Shown here: positions 36,433 to 45,520 of the stretch, one piece after another | How positions within the stretch are numbered: position 1 is the first letter of the stretch | Layout of the letters: each line of letters opens with the position of its first letter | Assembly: GCF_028368975.1 (NCBI RefSeq) | Contig: NZ_JAQNDM010000002.1 | Location: 4,334,425-4,398,424, forward strand | Direction: 5' to 3' | Length of the DNA stretch: 64,000 bases | Source: Stigmatella ashevillena | GTDB taxonomy: Bacteria > Myxococcota > Myxococcia > Myxococcales > Myxococcaceae | The notes under the pieces: model-generated | What the model was told of the DNA's origin: nothing | What the model saw: only the letters and a program-made list of their open reading frames with translations | The model's database searches: none | Position numbers and translations under genes: made by a program

Positions 36433-37452
36433 GTGGACAACCTCACGCACGGACTGATGGGCCTGGCCCTCGGTGCGCTGCGGCGGCCGGACGCCGCCGA
36501 CTCACCGCTCTCCGCCACGGACAAGGCCGTGCTGCTCGGGTGTGTCCTGGCCGCGGAGCTGCCGGACCTGGACAACTTGCTGCCCTCCGAGAACTCCGTC
36601 GTCCATGCGCTCCAGGCCCACCGGGGGCTCTCGCACGCCCTGGTGTTCACCCCCGTCATCGCGGGGGCCGCCACCCTGGTGGCCAAGGGCCTCTTCCGCT
36701 CTGCCCGAATGGGCCCCGTGTACCTCTTCAGCCTGCTCTCGGTGGCGTTCGCGCACCTGCTGGCCGACCTGTGGACGGGCTGGGGCACGCGCGTGCTGCT
36801 CCCCTTCTCCGCTCAGCGCTGGACGCTGGACTGGACGATGGTGGTGGACCCCTGGGTCACCCTGCCGCTGCTCGCGGGAGCGCTCTGGGCGTGGCTCCGA
36901 CGAGAACAGTGGCGGCGGGCCCTGCTCTGGGGGCTGGTGGGCACGGTGGCCTACCTGGGCGTGCGCGTCTCGCTGCAAACCGTCCTGAGCCACCGGGTGC
37001 GCGGTGCCTGGCCTGCCGCGGAACGGGTGCAGGTCTTCCCCGCCTGGCTGTCGCTCACCACCTGGCGCTATGTGGTGGTGCTTCCCAGCGAGTACGTCAC
37101 CGGCACCGTGGCCCTGGGCAGTGCCCCGCACGAGCAGCGCCGGTGGCCCCGGCCCGGGCCCGAGGCAGTCCCGGCCTCCGCCCGGAACCTCCCCACCGTG
37201 CGCGAGGCGCTGGCCTGGGCGCGCTTTCCCCTCGTCTCCACCGCGCCCCAGCCCGAAGGGGGCACCGAGCTGCGCATCGGAGATCTGCGCTACCACCTGG
37301 GAGGCGAGCCCACGCTTCAGTTCATTCTGGAACTGAGCCCCCAGGGTGAGTTGCGCGCCGCCCGGCTGGATCGCGGAGGAAGCGCCGCCTCGTTGCTGCG
37401 CCGCTGGCGGACCCCGGAGCCTGCCCCTGGCGCACCCACGCCGGAGGGGTGA
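36433..37452 (+). CDS. YdjM-like integral membrane metal-dependent hydrolase
   Basis: 339 residues from a GTG start 3 nt after the upstream stop. Signature of the YdjM/DUF457 family of membrane metal-dependent hydrolases: DNLTHGLMGLALGALRRPD, GCVLAAELPDLDNLLPSE, HRGLSHALVFTPV and HLLADLWTGWGTRVLLPFS, with conserved His/Asp in or near membrane segments. About four to five hydrophobic helices cover residues 30-185; the C-terminal 150 residues are soluble and probably periplasmic. The real substrate of this family is unsettled. Confidence 0.8.
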   Translation: MDNLTHGLMGLALGALRRPDAADSPLSATDKAVLLGCVLAAELPDLDNLLPSENSVVHALQAHRGLSHALVFTPVIAGAATLVAKGLFRSARMGPVYLFSLLSVAFAHLLADLWTGWGTRVLLPFSAQRWTLDWTMVVDPWVTLPLLAGALWAWLRREQWRRALLWGLVGTVAYLGVRVSLQTVLSHRVRGAWPAAERVQVFPAWLSLTTWRYVVVLPSEYVTGTVALGSAPHEQRRWPRPGPEAVPASARNLPTVREALAWARFPLVSTAPQPEGGTELRIGDLRYHLGGEPTLQFILELSPQGELRAARLDRGGSAASLLRRWRTPEPAPGAPTPEG

Positions 37453-37608
37453 GTTCTCCTGGGAGGAGCTGAGCCTCCCACAGAGTGGAAAACCTGTTCC
37501 CACGCGGTGTCCACCCGTCCCCAATTCACGGCCCCCAGAGCAGGAGCGTCCCAGGCATGGCGCTTGCTCACCGAAGCAGTCACATCATTTTACAAGGGGA
37601 GCGCAAGC

Positions 37609-38319
37609 ATGGGGCGTCGGGCGTGGATGGGAGTGATTGGGGTGTGTGCGTTGCTGACGGGGTGCCAGGGACGCGAGAGCACGGAGCAGGCAGCCCCCGC
37701 AGCTTCCGCACGGACTCCCGCTCCGTCGCGGCCAGTGGCCACCACGGCCCCCGCGCAAGAGGGGAACTCCGAGGTCGCCACCGCTGGCAGGCCCACCGCT
37801 CCCGCTCAGACGGCAGCGCCCCAGCGCACGGCCTCGACGGTCGGCCGAACGACGTTGCCGGGCGCGGCCCCCGGGCCGGTGACATCGACGGCACCGCAAG
37901 GAGCCCCCGCACCGACACAGGGCACCCAGGCGGCAGCCCCCGCAGCGGACCCCGCGACGGATGAGGGCCGGGTGATGATCGGCTCGGACGCCATCCAGGC
38001 CAGCGAGGATGAGGACTGGTACAAGGGCGCGGCGCGCGCGGCAAAGGCCTTCCAGGAGAACAACAACCAGCCGCTGGAGCAGGTCGTCATCGCCACAGGC
38101 AGCGTGGATGGGAAGATCAGCCGCGTGAGCCAGGGCGCCGTGCACGTGCGCGACCCCGAGGGAAACGTGTACCAACTGCGCATCGACAAGAAGAGCCGGG
38201 GCCTGCGCCAGGGACAGCGGGTGCCGCTGAAAGAGCTGGACGAGGGCACGCCGGTGCGCGCCTCGTTTGATCTCGTCGGCGGCGGCAGCATTGCCCGGGA
38301 CATCGAGGTCCGCCGCTGA
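37609..38319 (+). CDS. lipoprotein with Ala/Pro-rich linker
   Basis: 236 residues from the ATG at 37609, with GGGGA 9 nt upstream; the longer frame from 37507 hides the lipobox LLTGC (Cys19). Residues 20-125 are low-complexity Ala/Pro/Thr. Residues 130-236 are folded: DEDWYKGAARAAKAFQ, VVIATGSVDGKISRVS, GAVHVRDPEGNVYQLRIDKK, RGLRQGQRVPLKELDEGTPV and RASFDLVGGGSIARDIEV, resembling a small beta-barrel or OB-like domain. Similar architectures are common myxobacterial envelope lipoproteins. Function unknown. Confidence 0.75.
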   Translation: MGRRAWMGVIGVCALLTGCQGRESTEQAAPAASARTPAPSRPVATTAPAQEGNSEVATAGRPTAPAQTAAPQRTASTVGRTTLPGAAPGPVTSTAPQGAPAPTQGTQAAAPAADPATDEGRVMIGSDAIQASEDEDWYKGAARAAKAFQENNNQPLEQVVIATGSVDGKISRVSQGAVHVRDPEGNVYQLRIDKKSRGLRQGQRVPLKELDEGTPVRASFDLVGGGSIARDIEVRR

Positions 38320-38324
38320 GACCC

Positions 38325-38357
38325 AGGCGCCCGGCAGCCACACGCTCCCGGGCGCCT
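38325..38357. terminator. bidirectional hairpin between convergent genes
   Basis: A 10-bp GC-rich inverted repeat (AGGCGCCCGG / CCGGGCGCCT) with a 13-nt loop lies exactly between two convergent stop codons (38319 and 38370). No T-run on either side. Confidence 0.5.
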
Positions 38358-38369
38358 CGCCCTGAACCG

Positions 38370-38849
38370 TCACCCGAGCGAAACGAGCACCTTGTCGAGT
38401 GCCGCGTAGCTGTCGCTGAGGCCGCCCTCCATGCCCGACTGGAGCATGCCGTCGCGATCCTCGGTGGTATGGAACAGCGACACCGACACGAGCTTCGTCC
38501 GGCCGTCTCCCAGGTCCTCCAGCGTCATCGTGTCCACGGCCACGTGGCCGGGCATCCCGTCCCACTCGAAGGTCTGGACGACGCGCTCGGGCGCGACCAC
38601 CTCACGAAACCGTCCCTCGAACCCGTGAACGCCCCCATCGGCGGAGTGCTCGACGAACCGCCAGTGGCCGCCGCGCTCGGGCTCGAAGCGCTCGACGACG
38701 AGTTTGTTGCCGCGTCCCCACCACTGCGCAACGAGTTGGGGGTCCGTCAGCGCCTTCCAGACGCGCTCGCGGGGCGCGTGGAAGATGCGCTCCACGCGGA
38801 TCTCCCGGTCCGAGGGGGTGGTCACCTTCAGGGATGTGGACGTGCTCAT
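38370..38849 (-). CDS. SRPBCC/AHSA1-family protein
   Basis: 159 residues from the ATG at 38849, which has AGGAGG upstream. START-like lipid or ligand-binding fold: IRVERIFHAPRERVWKALTD, PQLVAQWWGRGNKLVVERFE, GGHWRFVEHS and FEGRFREVVAPERVVQTFEW, ending TTEDRDGMLQSGMEGGLSDS. This is the classic AHSA1 (activator of Hsp90 homologue-like) pattern; in bacteria these are usually small stress or detoxification factors. The gene is monocistronic. A close call with no odd features. Confidence 0.9.
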   Translation of the reverse strand: MSTSTSLKVTTPSDREIRVERIFHAPRERVWKALTDPQLVAQWWGRGNKLVVERFEPERGGHWRFVEHSADGGVHGFEGRFREVVAPERVVQTFEWDGMPGHVAVDTMTLEDLGDGRTKLVSVSLFHTTEDRDGMLQSGMEGGLSDSYAALDKVLVSLG

Positions 38850-38903
38850 GAGGGCTCCTCCTTTAAAGGGCAAAGCGCAAGGACTCCAGGACCATTCCCC
38901 GAG

Positions 38904-41171
38904 TCAGTACGTCCCCTTCATCGTCACGTTGGTGTACCCACTGTAGCCATACGAGCAGGCGTAATAGAGCCCCGCGACTGGACGGGTAAGGGAGCACGCA
39001 TCGGTGTTGCCCTTCGTCACCGACTTGCACATGTAGAGGAGGGTCGTCGGCGCCTCCTGGTGCTGGACGTAGAGATCCGCGTCGCCTGAGGTGCGTGCCC
39101 CTCCTGTCTGGGCAAAGGTCACCTTGTTCAGGGAGGCCGGCACGTCGAGCGTCCAGCACGTCCACGTCTTGGGAGCGCCTCCATAGGCGGCCGAACTCAC
39201 CCCGTTGGCCAACACGCTGCCACCCACCGGGGCACTGCTGTAACTGCCCGTCAACGTGACGCCCGAGAAGCTCGAGTACGCCATCAGCGTCACGTACCAA
39301 TCGCCCGCCGGCGGATCCGGGATGATGCACTCTTCCGCATTGGAGGAGCCGTCCGATTTGCAGTCATAGCTGCTGGAGTCCCCCACCGCGCCGAGCTTCA
39401 CGTACAGGTCCAGGTCCCCCGAGCCGCCGCTCGTCACGACCTTCAAGCGTGCCTGCCCCGCGGGCACCGTCAGCGTGTAGTACTTGCTCATCCCCCCGCC
39501 CACGGAGACGCCGCTCACCGGGGTGCCGTTGCCGAGGATGACGACCTCCGGGGGAATATCTGCCCCAGCGCCGACCCCCACCGCCTTCCAGGCATCCGTC
39601 ACCGAGCCCTTGTTCCCAGGGTGGAACTGTTCCGCCTTCTGCTCGGTGCACAGCTTGGCCGCCGCGAAGTGGGAGGAGGCGGTCATGCAGTGGGCATTGG
39701 CCTCGTAGAAGATCTTCCCCGCCTTCTGCACGCCGATGCCCGTCACCTGAACGGGGGTCTTCGCACGCGGGTGCGGGCCGCCGGTGGCCAGCAGCTTGAA
39801 CGCCAGGTTGGCGATGCCCGAGTTCGAGTGCACCCCGCCATGGTCCGCGCTGCCCCGGTAGCGCTCGGGGTAATAATCGTGCGACGCGTCATCCTGCGTC
39901 GGGTTGCCCATGTACCGCAGGGCATCACCCGGAATGGCCGGTGTCCAGATATCCTCGCCGATCAACCACACGTCCGCGTCCAGGGCCCAGCCGCGCGTCC
40001 AGCTCTCGCAGTAGGCGGAGAAGATGTCACTCCAGGCCTCGTTCAGCGCCCCCGGCTCGTTGGAGTAGATGAGGTTCGACTCGGCCTCGGTCACCGCGTG
40101 GGTGAGCTCGTGCACCGTGACGTCGAGATCCTTGCCCAGCTCGATGGCCAGCTCTCCATCCCCGTCGCCGTACACCATCTGGCTGCCGTTCCAGTACGCG
40201 TTGACGTAGCCGCTCCCGTCCTCCGAGTAGTGGACCGTGCTCTTCAGCAGCGCTCCCGCGCCATCATAGGAGTCGCGGCCAAAGTTCTTCTGGTAGCACT
40301 CGTAGGTCTTCCCCAGCAGCTCGTAGTTCGTGTCCACGTGGGCATCCTGGGTGGCCACGGCGCCCTCACCGCGCATGAGCGTGCCGGGGAGCCGGTAGCT
40401 GCTGTTGGCGCTGTACACCGAGCGGCCCAACGCCGTGTGGACACGGGGATTGCGCAGGGCGATCTCCCCATCCACCGCATTCACGTAGACCCGGTCATCC
40501 ACCGGCAGCCCCTCCTTCACGCCCGTCACCCGCACCTCGTACGCCAGCACGAGCCGCTCATCCTCGCCGCGCACGTAGACCAGGCGGCCGGTGCCGAGCG
40601 CATCCATCCGCCGCGCGTCCGTGGCGAGCCTCGCCGACACCACCGCCGCCTCGGCGGAGAGGCGGGGCTCGACCGCGGCCAGCGTCTTTGCCCCTCCCCG
40701 TGCCGAGCTGTTCACCGCGTAGGCCTTCCCCTCCGCATCCAGGAAGAGGATCAACTCCGCGCCCACCACCTCGCGGCCATTCCAGAGCTGGCCGTAGCGC
40801 AGGTACCGGTGGCCCTGCTCATCCCGCGAGACGCGCTTGAGCACCAGCTCCTCCGGGCTCAGGCGGAACACCGGGGCGACCTGGCGCAAGATGTCCAGGA
40901 CGCTCTCGTGGACCTCGCGCGCCTCCCCCCCGGCGGCGGCGGTGCGCGAGGCCTGACCGAAGTCGCCCCGGATGAACGCCGGCACGCGGTCTTCGTGTGT
41001 GGCGAGCACGCGCACCCCCTTCAGCGTGCCCAGCGCGGCCCGGAGGTCCTCGCCCGTGTCCTTCTCCGCGGGCACGGCGGCCACCTCCTCCACCGGCTCG
41101 CCGCTCTCGCAAGCGCCTGACACCGCCCCCAGCCATGCCACGCAGAGTGTTCTCAAAATCTTCGTTCTCAA
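38904..41171 (-). CDS. M4 thermolysin-like lipoprotein protease with PPC domains
   Basis: 755 residues. Lipobox-like VSGAC (Cys21). Residues 40-230 are an FTP/PepSY-type propeptide. The catalytic domain has HELTH (His354, Glu355, His358), the distal ligand Glu378 in GALNEAWSDIF, and the transition-state His in DHGGVHSNSGIANLAFKLLA. Cleaves extracellular protein using zinc and calcium. Residues about 545-645 are one PPC domain nearly identical in plan to those in 109-5202 (TSGGSGDLDLYVKLGA, SSYDCKS, FSGVTLTGSYS); a second, more divergent PPC-like unit ends the protein. A predatory or extracellular nutrient role is inferred. Confidence 0.9.
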   Translation of the reverse strand: MRTKILRTLCVAWLGAVSGACESGEPVEEVAAVPAEKDTGEDLRAALGTLKGVRVLATHEDRVPAFIRGDFGQASRTAAAGGEAREVHESVLDILRQVAPVFRLSPEELVLKRVSRDEQGHRYLRYGQLWNGREVVGAELILFLDAEGKAYAVNSSARGGAKTLAAVEPRLSAEAAVVSARLATDARRMDALGTGRLVYVRGEDERLVLAYEVRVTGVKEGLPVDDRVYVNAVDGEIALRNPRVHTALGRSVYSANSSYRLPGTLMRGEGAVATQDAHVDTNYELLGKTYECYQKNFGRDSYDGAGALLKSTVHYSEDGSGYVNAYWNGSQMVYGDGDGELAIELGKDLDVTVHELTHAVTEAESNLIYSNEPGALNEAWSDIFSAYCESWTRGWALDADVWLIGEDIWTPAIPGDALRYMGNPTQDDASHDYYPERYRGSADHGGVHSNSGIANLAFKLLATGGPHPRAKTPVQVTGIGVQKAGKIFYEANAHCMTASSHFAAAKLCTEQKAEQFHPGNKGSVTDAWKAVGVGAGADIPPEVVILGNGTPVSGVSVGGGMSKYYTLTVPAGQARLKVVTSGGSGDLDLYVKLGAVGDSSSYDCKSDGSSNAEECIIPDPPAGDWYVTLMAYSSFSGVTLTGSYSSAPVGGSVLANGVSSAAYGGAPKTWTCWTLDVPASLNKVTFAQTGGARTSGDADLYVQHQEAPTTLLYMCKSVTKGNTDACSLTRPVAGLYYACSYGYSGYTNVTMKGTY

Positions 41172-41384
41172 CGCACAGCCTCCCCCCGAGGATCAGCGCG
41201 TTGTATGTGACACGGCCGCGGAGACCGGGGCAATAAGCCCTACCGTAAAACAGTAAAATTTCACCCTTGCCGCAACTTCTCAGCCAACACTCGGGAGATT
41301 GCCGAGGGCTTTCGAGCGCTTACGCTTTCCGGAATTCCCCAGCGGGGGCGCCGCGTTCCGTGGCGGGATGAGTGGCCGCACACC

Positions 41385-42584
41385 ATGGTGAAGACGACAG
41401 CCTGGGCGTTTCGAGGGGTCCTCCTGGTCGGGGCCCTGTTGACCTTGGAGTCTTGCAGTGGGCCGGCCTTGCGGGCCTCGGAGCCGCCGCCCCCGCCCGT
41501 GCCCGTGTTGCTCACCGTGCCTCGGACCGCGCGGCTCGTTCCCAGCGGCGTGAAGGACCGGGAGGGCTGGGCCCAGGCGGTGCTGGACGCGCTGGAGACC
41601 CAGAAGATTGAGCCCACGGTGGAGCCCGTCTGCCAGGTGCTCGCCGTCATCGAGCAGGAGTCCGGCTTCCAGGCCAACCCCGTGGTGAAGGACTTGCCGC
41701 GCATCGTCCGCCGGCGCTTGGACACGTACGCCGGGAAGTTGGGCTTGATTGGCAGGAGCGCCCTGAAGGCGCTGCTCCAGCACAAGGCCCCGGGCGAGTC
41801 GCGCACCTTCGACAAGCGCCTGAAGGGGGTCCGGACGGAGCAGGACCTGGACCGGTTCTTCCGGGACCTGCTGGAGGCCTACGAGCGCCACTACCCCGCG
41901 TTCTACAGCGCGGCGGACCTGGCCAGCGAGCTGTTCACCTCGAAGCGGCTCGCGGAGCTCAACCCCATCACCACCGCCGGCTCCATGCAGGTGAGCGTGC
42001 GGTATGCGATGGAGCAGGACGATGGCGAGCACTCGGAACAGGAGGTGCGCGAGCAGCTGTACACCCGCACCGGCGGGGTGCGCCACGGCACCTCCCGGCT
42101 GCTCGGCTACACCGCCGCGTACCCCCAGCCGGTCTATCGCTTCGCGGACTACAACGCGGGCTTCTATGCCTCGCGCAATGCGGCCCTCCAGGCGCAGCTG
42201 AGCCGACTCACCGGGAAGCGGCTGATCCTGGATGGAGACCTGCTCCTCTATAATGACCAGGGAGAGCCCCGGGCCGAGGACAGCCAGAGCCTCACCGCGC
42301 TGCTGGCCTTCCGCCAGCGCCACACCCCCAAGCTGAGCGAACGCCAGCTCCGCAAGGACGTGCGCAAGGAGAAGGAGGCCCGCTTCGAGAAGACCGAGAC
42401 GTGGCGCGCCCTCAAGGGGGCCTACGAGCGGGTGACGGGCGAGCGCCCCGCCTATGCGCGCCTGCCCGAGGTGACGCTCCAGAGCCCGAAGCTGAGCCGG
42501 GAGCGCACCACGGCGTGGTTTGCCCGGTCGGTGGACCAGCGCTACCAGCGGTGCCTGGCCCGCCACCGCGCACAGACGCCCTGA
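41385..42584 (+). CDS. DUF1615-family lipoprotein
   Basis: 399 residues. Lipobox TLESC (Cys24). Matches DUF1615: KDREGWAQAVLDALETQKIE, VCQVLAVIEQESGFQANPVV, LNPITTAGSMQVSVRYAMEQ, and LGYTAAYPQPVYRFADYNAG followed by FYASRNAALQ. The EQESGFQAN block and the STAG-MQV-FADYNAGxYASRN order recall lytic transglycosylase folds (the catalytic Glu would be in EQESGF), so peptidoglycan processing is possible, but this family is not biochemically characterised to my knowledge. Divergent from the M4 protease gene. Confidence 0.85.
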   Translation: MVKTTAWAFRGVLLVGALLTLESCSGPALRASEPPPPPVPVLLTVPRTARLVPSGVKDREGWAQAVLDALETQKIEPTVEPVCQVLAVIEQESGFQANPVVKDLPRIVRRRLDTYAGKLGLIGRSALKALLQHKAPGESRTFDKRLKGVRTEQDLDRFFRDLLEAYERHYPAFYSAADLASELFTSKRLAELNPITTAGSMQVSVRYAMEQDDGEHSEQEVREQLYTRTGGVRHGTSRLLGYTAAYPQPVYRFADYNAGFYASRNAALQAQLSRLTGKRLILDGDLLLYNDQGEPRAEDSQSLTALLAFRQRHTPKLSERQLRKDVRKEKEARFEKTETWRALKGAYERVTGERPAYARLPEVTLQSPKLSRERTTAWFARSVDQRYQRCLARHRAQTP

Positions 42585-42600
42585 CGCGCCGCCCGGGCCG

Positions 42601-44052
42601 TCACCGCCGGGCAGCGGGGGGCGGGATGAAGTGCTTGTCGGAGAGCTTCATCTCCGTCACCGGCCCATACTTCCGGGCCACGTCCCGGATGGCGGAGGCC
42701 TTGCCAATGAGCACCAGGGTCAGGTCCTCCGGAGCGGGGTACACGCGCTGGATGACCCCGAGCACGCGCTCCCGGCTGGCGCCCTGCACCGCGTCCGCAT
42801 AGCCGTCCACGTCACTCGCATCGAGCCCGTAGAAGGCCAGCTCCGCCAGCTTCCACGCCACCCGCCCCCCAGTCTCCAACGTGGGCGGAAACTGCCCCAG
42901 GGCATAGGCCTTGGCGGAAGCCAGCATCGCGTCCTCCATGCCGCCCTGCCGGTAGCGCGAGAGCACCTGGAGCATCAGGTCGATGGCCTGGGCCGTGGAC
43001 TCACTCTGGGTGTAGGAGCTGAGCACCACCGCGCCGGGCTGCGTCTCGCGAAACACCATCGAGTTGGCGCCATAGGTCAGCCCGGACTTGACGCGCAGCT
43101 CCGTGTTGAGCAGCGAGGTGAAGCGCCCGCCCAGCACCGTGTTGGCCAGCGTCACATCCACGCGGTTCGGATCGCCGCGGGCAATGCCCGTGTTGCCGAG
43201 CCAGAAGTACGTCTGGGTGGCCTCGGGCTTGTCGACCAGCAGCACGCGCCGGCCCTTCGCCACCGGGGAGGCAGGAGCCACCGGCGCCACCGCGGTGGCC
43301 CGAGCCCACCCTCCCAGGGCGGCTTGCAGCCGGGCGGAGAGCTGCTTGGTGTCGAAGTCTCCCACCACCGCGAGGATGAGCCGGTCGCCTCCGAGCTGGG
43401 CCTTGGCATAGGCCAGCACATCTTCCCGCCGGAGCGTGGCGACCGACGCCTCGCTGCCGTGCGGCGGCCTCGCGTAGGGATGGCCCGCGAAGTGGAAGGC
43501 GTGAAAGTACGCGCCCATGAGGCCGCGCGGATCTCCGTCCTTCTCGGCGGCGAGCCCGGAGACCATGCGCTCCCTCGCCTTGTCGAACTCGGCGGCCTCG
43601 AAGCGCGGACGCATCAACAGGTCCGACAGCAGCTCCACCATCAGCGCGGCGTCTCGGGCCAGGAACTGGCCATCCACCAGCAGCGCCTCGCGCCCCGAGG
43701 TGACGGAGAGCAGCCCCCCCACCCCATCCACGGCCTCCGCGAAGCCCTGGGCATCCCGCGCGCCGGCGCCCTTCTGCAACAACTCTCCGGTGAGCGCGGA
43801 CAACCCCTCCTTGCCCTCGGGGTCTCCCAAGCTCCCTCCGCGCAGCCAGGCGCTGAAGGAGATGAGGGGAATCCCGTGCTTCTCGACCAGGATCACCCGG
43901 GCCCCATTCTTCAACTCCAACACCGTCGCCTTCGGCAGCTTCACCGACTGCTGGGACCCGGCTTTGGACGGCTGGCCCTGCCCCAACGCCGTGGTGGCCA
44001 CGAGCAGCACCGCCAGCACACCCCTGCTCAGCTGCGCACGCCCCGCCTTCAT
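42601..44052 (-). CDS. M16-family protein, inactive partner subunit
   Basis: 483 residues with a Sec signal (cut near ALGQ). M16/insulinase fold: [40 protein letters not shown], then [14 protein letters not shown] where active members have HXXEH, so zinc ligands are missing. Later blocks fit the second half: [40 protein letters not shown] and [20 protein letters not shown]. Classic arrangement: an inactive subunit paired with the catalytic one encoded just upstream, overlapping by ATGA. Probably a periplasmic heterodimeric peptidase. Confidence 0.9.
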   Translation of the reverse strand: MKAGRAQLSRGVLAVLLVATTALGQGQPSKAGSQQSVKLPKATVLELKNGARVILVEKHGIPLISFSAWLRGGSLGDPEGKEGLSALTGELLQKGAGARDAQGFAEAVDGVGGLLSVTSGREALLVDGQFLARDAALMVELLSDLLMRPRFEAAEFDKARERMVSGLAAEKDGDPRGLMGAYFHAFHFAGHPYARPPHGSEASVATLRREDVLAYAKAQLGGDRLILAVVGDFDTKQLSARLQAALGGWARATAVAPVAPASPVAKGRRVLLVDKPEATQTYFWLGNTGIARGDPNRVDVTLANTVLGGRFTSLLNTELRVKSGLTYGANSMVFRETQPGAVVLSSYTQSESTAQAIDLMLQVLSRYRQGGMEDAMLASAKAYALGQFPPTLETGGRVAWKLAELAFYGLDASDVDGYADAVQGASRERVLGVIQRVYPAPEDLTLVLIGKASAIRDVARKYGPVTEMKLSDKHFIPPPAARR

Positions 44053-45437
44053 TGCCCTGCCCCCTTCGTCTCTGGAACAGCCTGCTCTGGAGCCGCCTCC
44101 GAGGGCACCAACACCCCCACCGTGCGGTGGTCCCGGACGAAGATCCGCGCGGCCAGCTTGCGCATCTGCTCGCGAGTCACCTGCTCGTAGCGGGCGGGCG
44201 CCTCGAAGAGCTTGCGCCAGTCCCCATGGAAGACTTCATAACTGCCCAGGAGCTGGGCCCGCGAGCTGTGGGTCTCCAGGCCCCGCCAGAAGTCCGCGAC
44301 GGTCTTGTTCTTCGCCTTGCGCAGCTCCCCCTCGGTGATGCCCTGCTGGCCCAGCCTCGCCAGCTCCGCGTCCAGCAGGGCCTCCACGCGCGCCACGTCT
44401 CCTCCGGGCGGCAGATCCACCAGCACCCAGACCAGCGAGGGATCCACCGAAGGGCCAAAGTGGCTCGCCACGTGGAGGGCCACCTGCTCCTCCTCCACCA
44501 GCTTCCGGTGGAGCCGCGAGGAGTCTCCCTCGGTGAGCAGGCTCACCAGCATCTCCAGGGCGGGCGCGTCCGGGTCGGTGGCGGCCAGCCCATGCCAGGC
44601 CATCTGGAGCAGCGGGGCCTGGGCCATCCGGCGCACCGTCACGCGGCGCTCTCCCTGCTGTTCGGGCTCTTTCGTGCGCACCGGCTCGGGGGCGGGCTGC
44701 GAGGGGATGGGCTCCAGGAACTTCTCCGCCAGGGCGAAGATCTCCGCCGGGGTGACGGCGCCCACCACCACGAGCGTGGCGTTGTTGGGGGCGTAGTACG
44801 TCTGGAAGTAGCGCCGCAGGTCCTCCATCCGCCAGGACTCGATGTCCGAGGGCCAGCCGATGACGGGGTACTGGTACGGGTGCGCCACGAAGGCGGTGGC
44901 CTGCACCTGCTCCGTCAGCGCCCCCGCGTTGTCATTGTCCACCGATGAGCGCCGCTCCGAGTAGACGACGCCGCGCTCGCTCTCGATGACCTTGGGATCG
45001 AACGCGAGGTTCGCCAGCCGATCCGCCTCCAGCTCGAAGATGGTCTCCAGCGCCGTGCGGGGAAACCAGTCCTGGTACACGGTGACGTCCTCGGAGGTGT
45101 AGGCGTTGTTGCTTCCGCCCGCGGCCTCCATGATTCGGTCGAACTCGCCCGGCCCATACTTCTTCGCGCCGTTGAACATCATGTGCTCGAAGAAGTGGGA
45201 CAGGCCGGTGATGCCCGGGTGCTCGTTGCGGCTGCCCACCCGGAACCAATTGAAGAAGGCCACGGTGGGAATGTCGTGCTCGGGCCAGACGATGACCTTC
45301 AGCCCATTCTTCAAGGTCCGGGCCTCGATGCCCGCCCCCGGCCGAGTCGGCTCCGCCTTGCCCTTCCGGGTCTGTGCCCCAGCAGTCCCCACCAGGAGCA
45401 GCGTTGCCCCCACCACGAGCCACCTTTGAGCCCACAT
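44049..45437 (-). CDS. M16-family zinc peptidase, catalytic subunit
   Basis: 462 residues from the ATG at 45437, where GGAGG sits at the right distance (an ATG 21 nt upstream is possible). Signal peptide cut near TAGAQ. Zinc motif HFFEH (His81, Glu84, His85) in [18 protein letters not shown], with the distal Glu in [14 protein letters not shown], and [20 protein letters not shown] in the following lobe. Pitrilysin-type enzymes degrade peptides inside a closed chamber. Its stop overlaps the start of the inactive partner gene, so both are made together. Confidence 0.92.
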   Translation of the reverse strand: MWAQRWLVVGATLLLVGTAGAQTRKGKAEPTRPGAGIEARTLKNGLKVIVWPEHDIPTVAFFNWFRVGSRNEHPGITGLSHFFEHMMFNGAKKYGPGEFDRIMEAAGGSNNAYTSEDVTVYQDWFPRTALETIFELEADRLANLAFDPKVIESERGVVYSERRSSVDNDNAGALTEQVQATAFVAHPYQYPVIGWPSDIESWRMEDLRRYFQTYYAPNNATLVVVGAVTPAEIFALAEKFLEPIPSQPAPEPVRTKEPEQQGERRVTVRRMAQAPLLQMAWHGLAATDPDAPALEMLVSLLTEGDSSRLHRKLVEEEQVALHVASHFGPSVDPSLVWVLVDLPPGGDVARVEALLDAELARLGQQGITEGELRKAKNKTVADFWRGLETHSSRAQLLGSYEVFHGDWRKLFEAPARYEQVTREQMRKLAARIFVRDHRTVGVLVPSEAAPEQAVPETKGAGQ

Positions 45438-45520
45438 CCGCCCTGCCTCCGCGTGCATGCGCCCCTTGACCGGCGAGCGGGACGCATCTTCCCCGGAAAG
45501 CAGGGCGCCTGTCTCGGGCT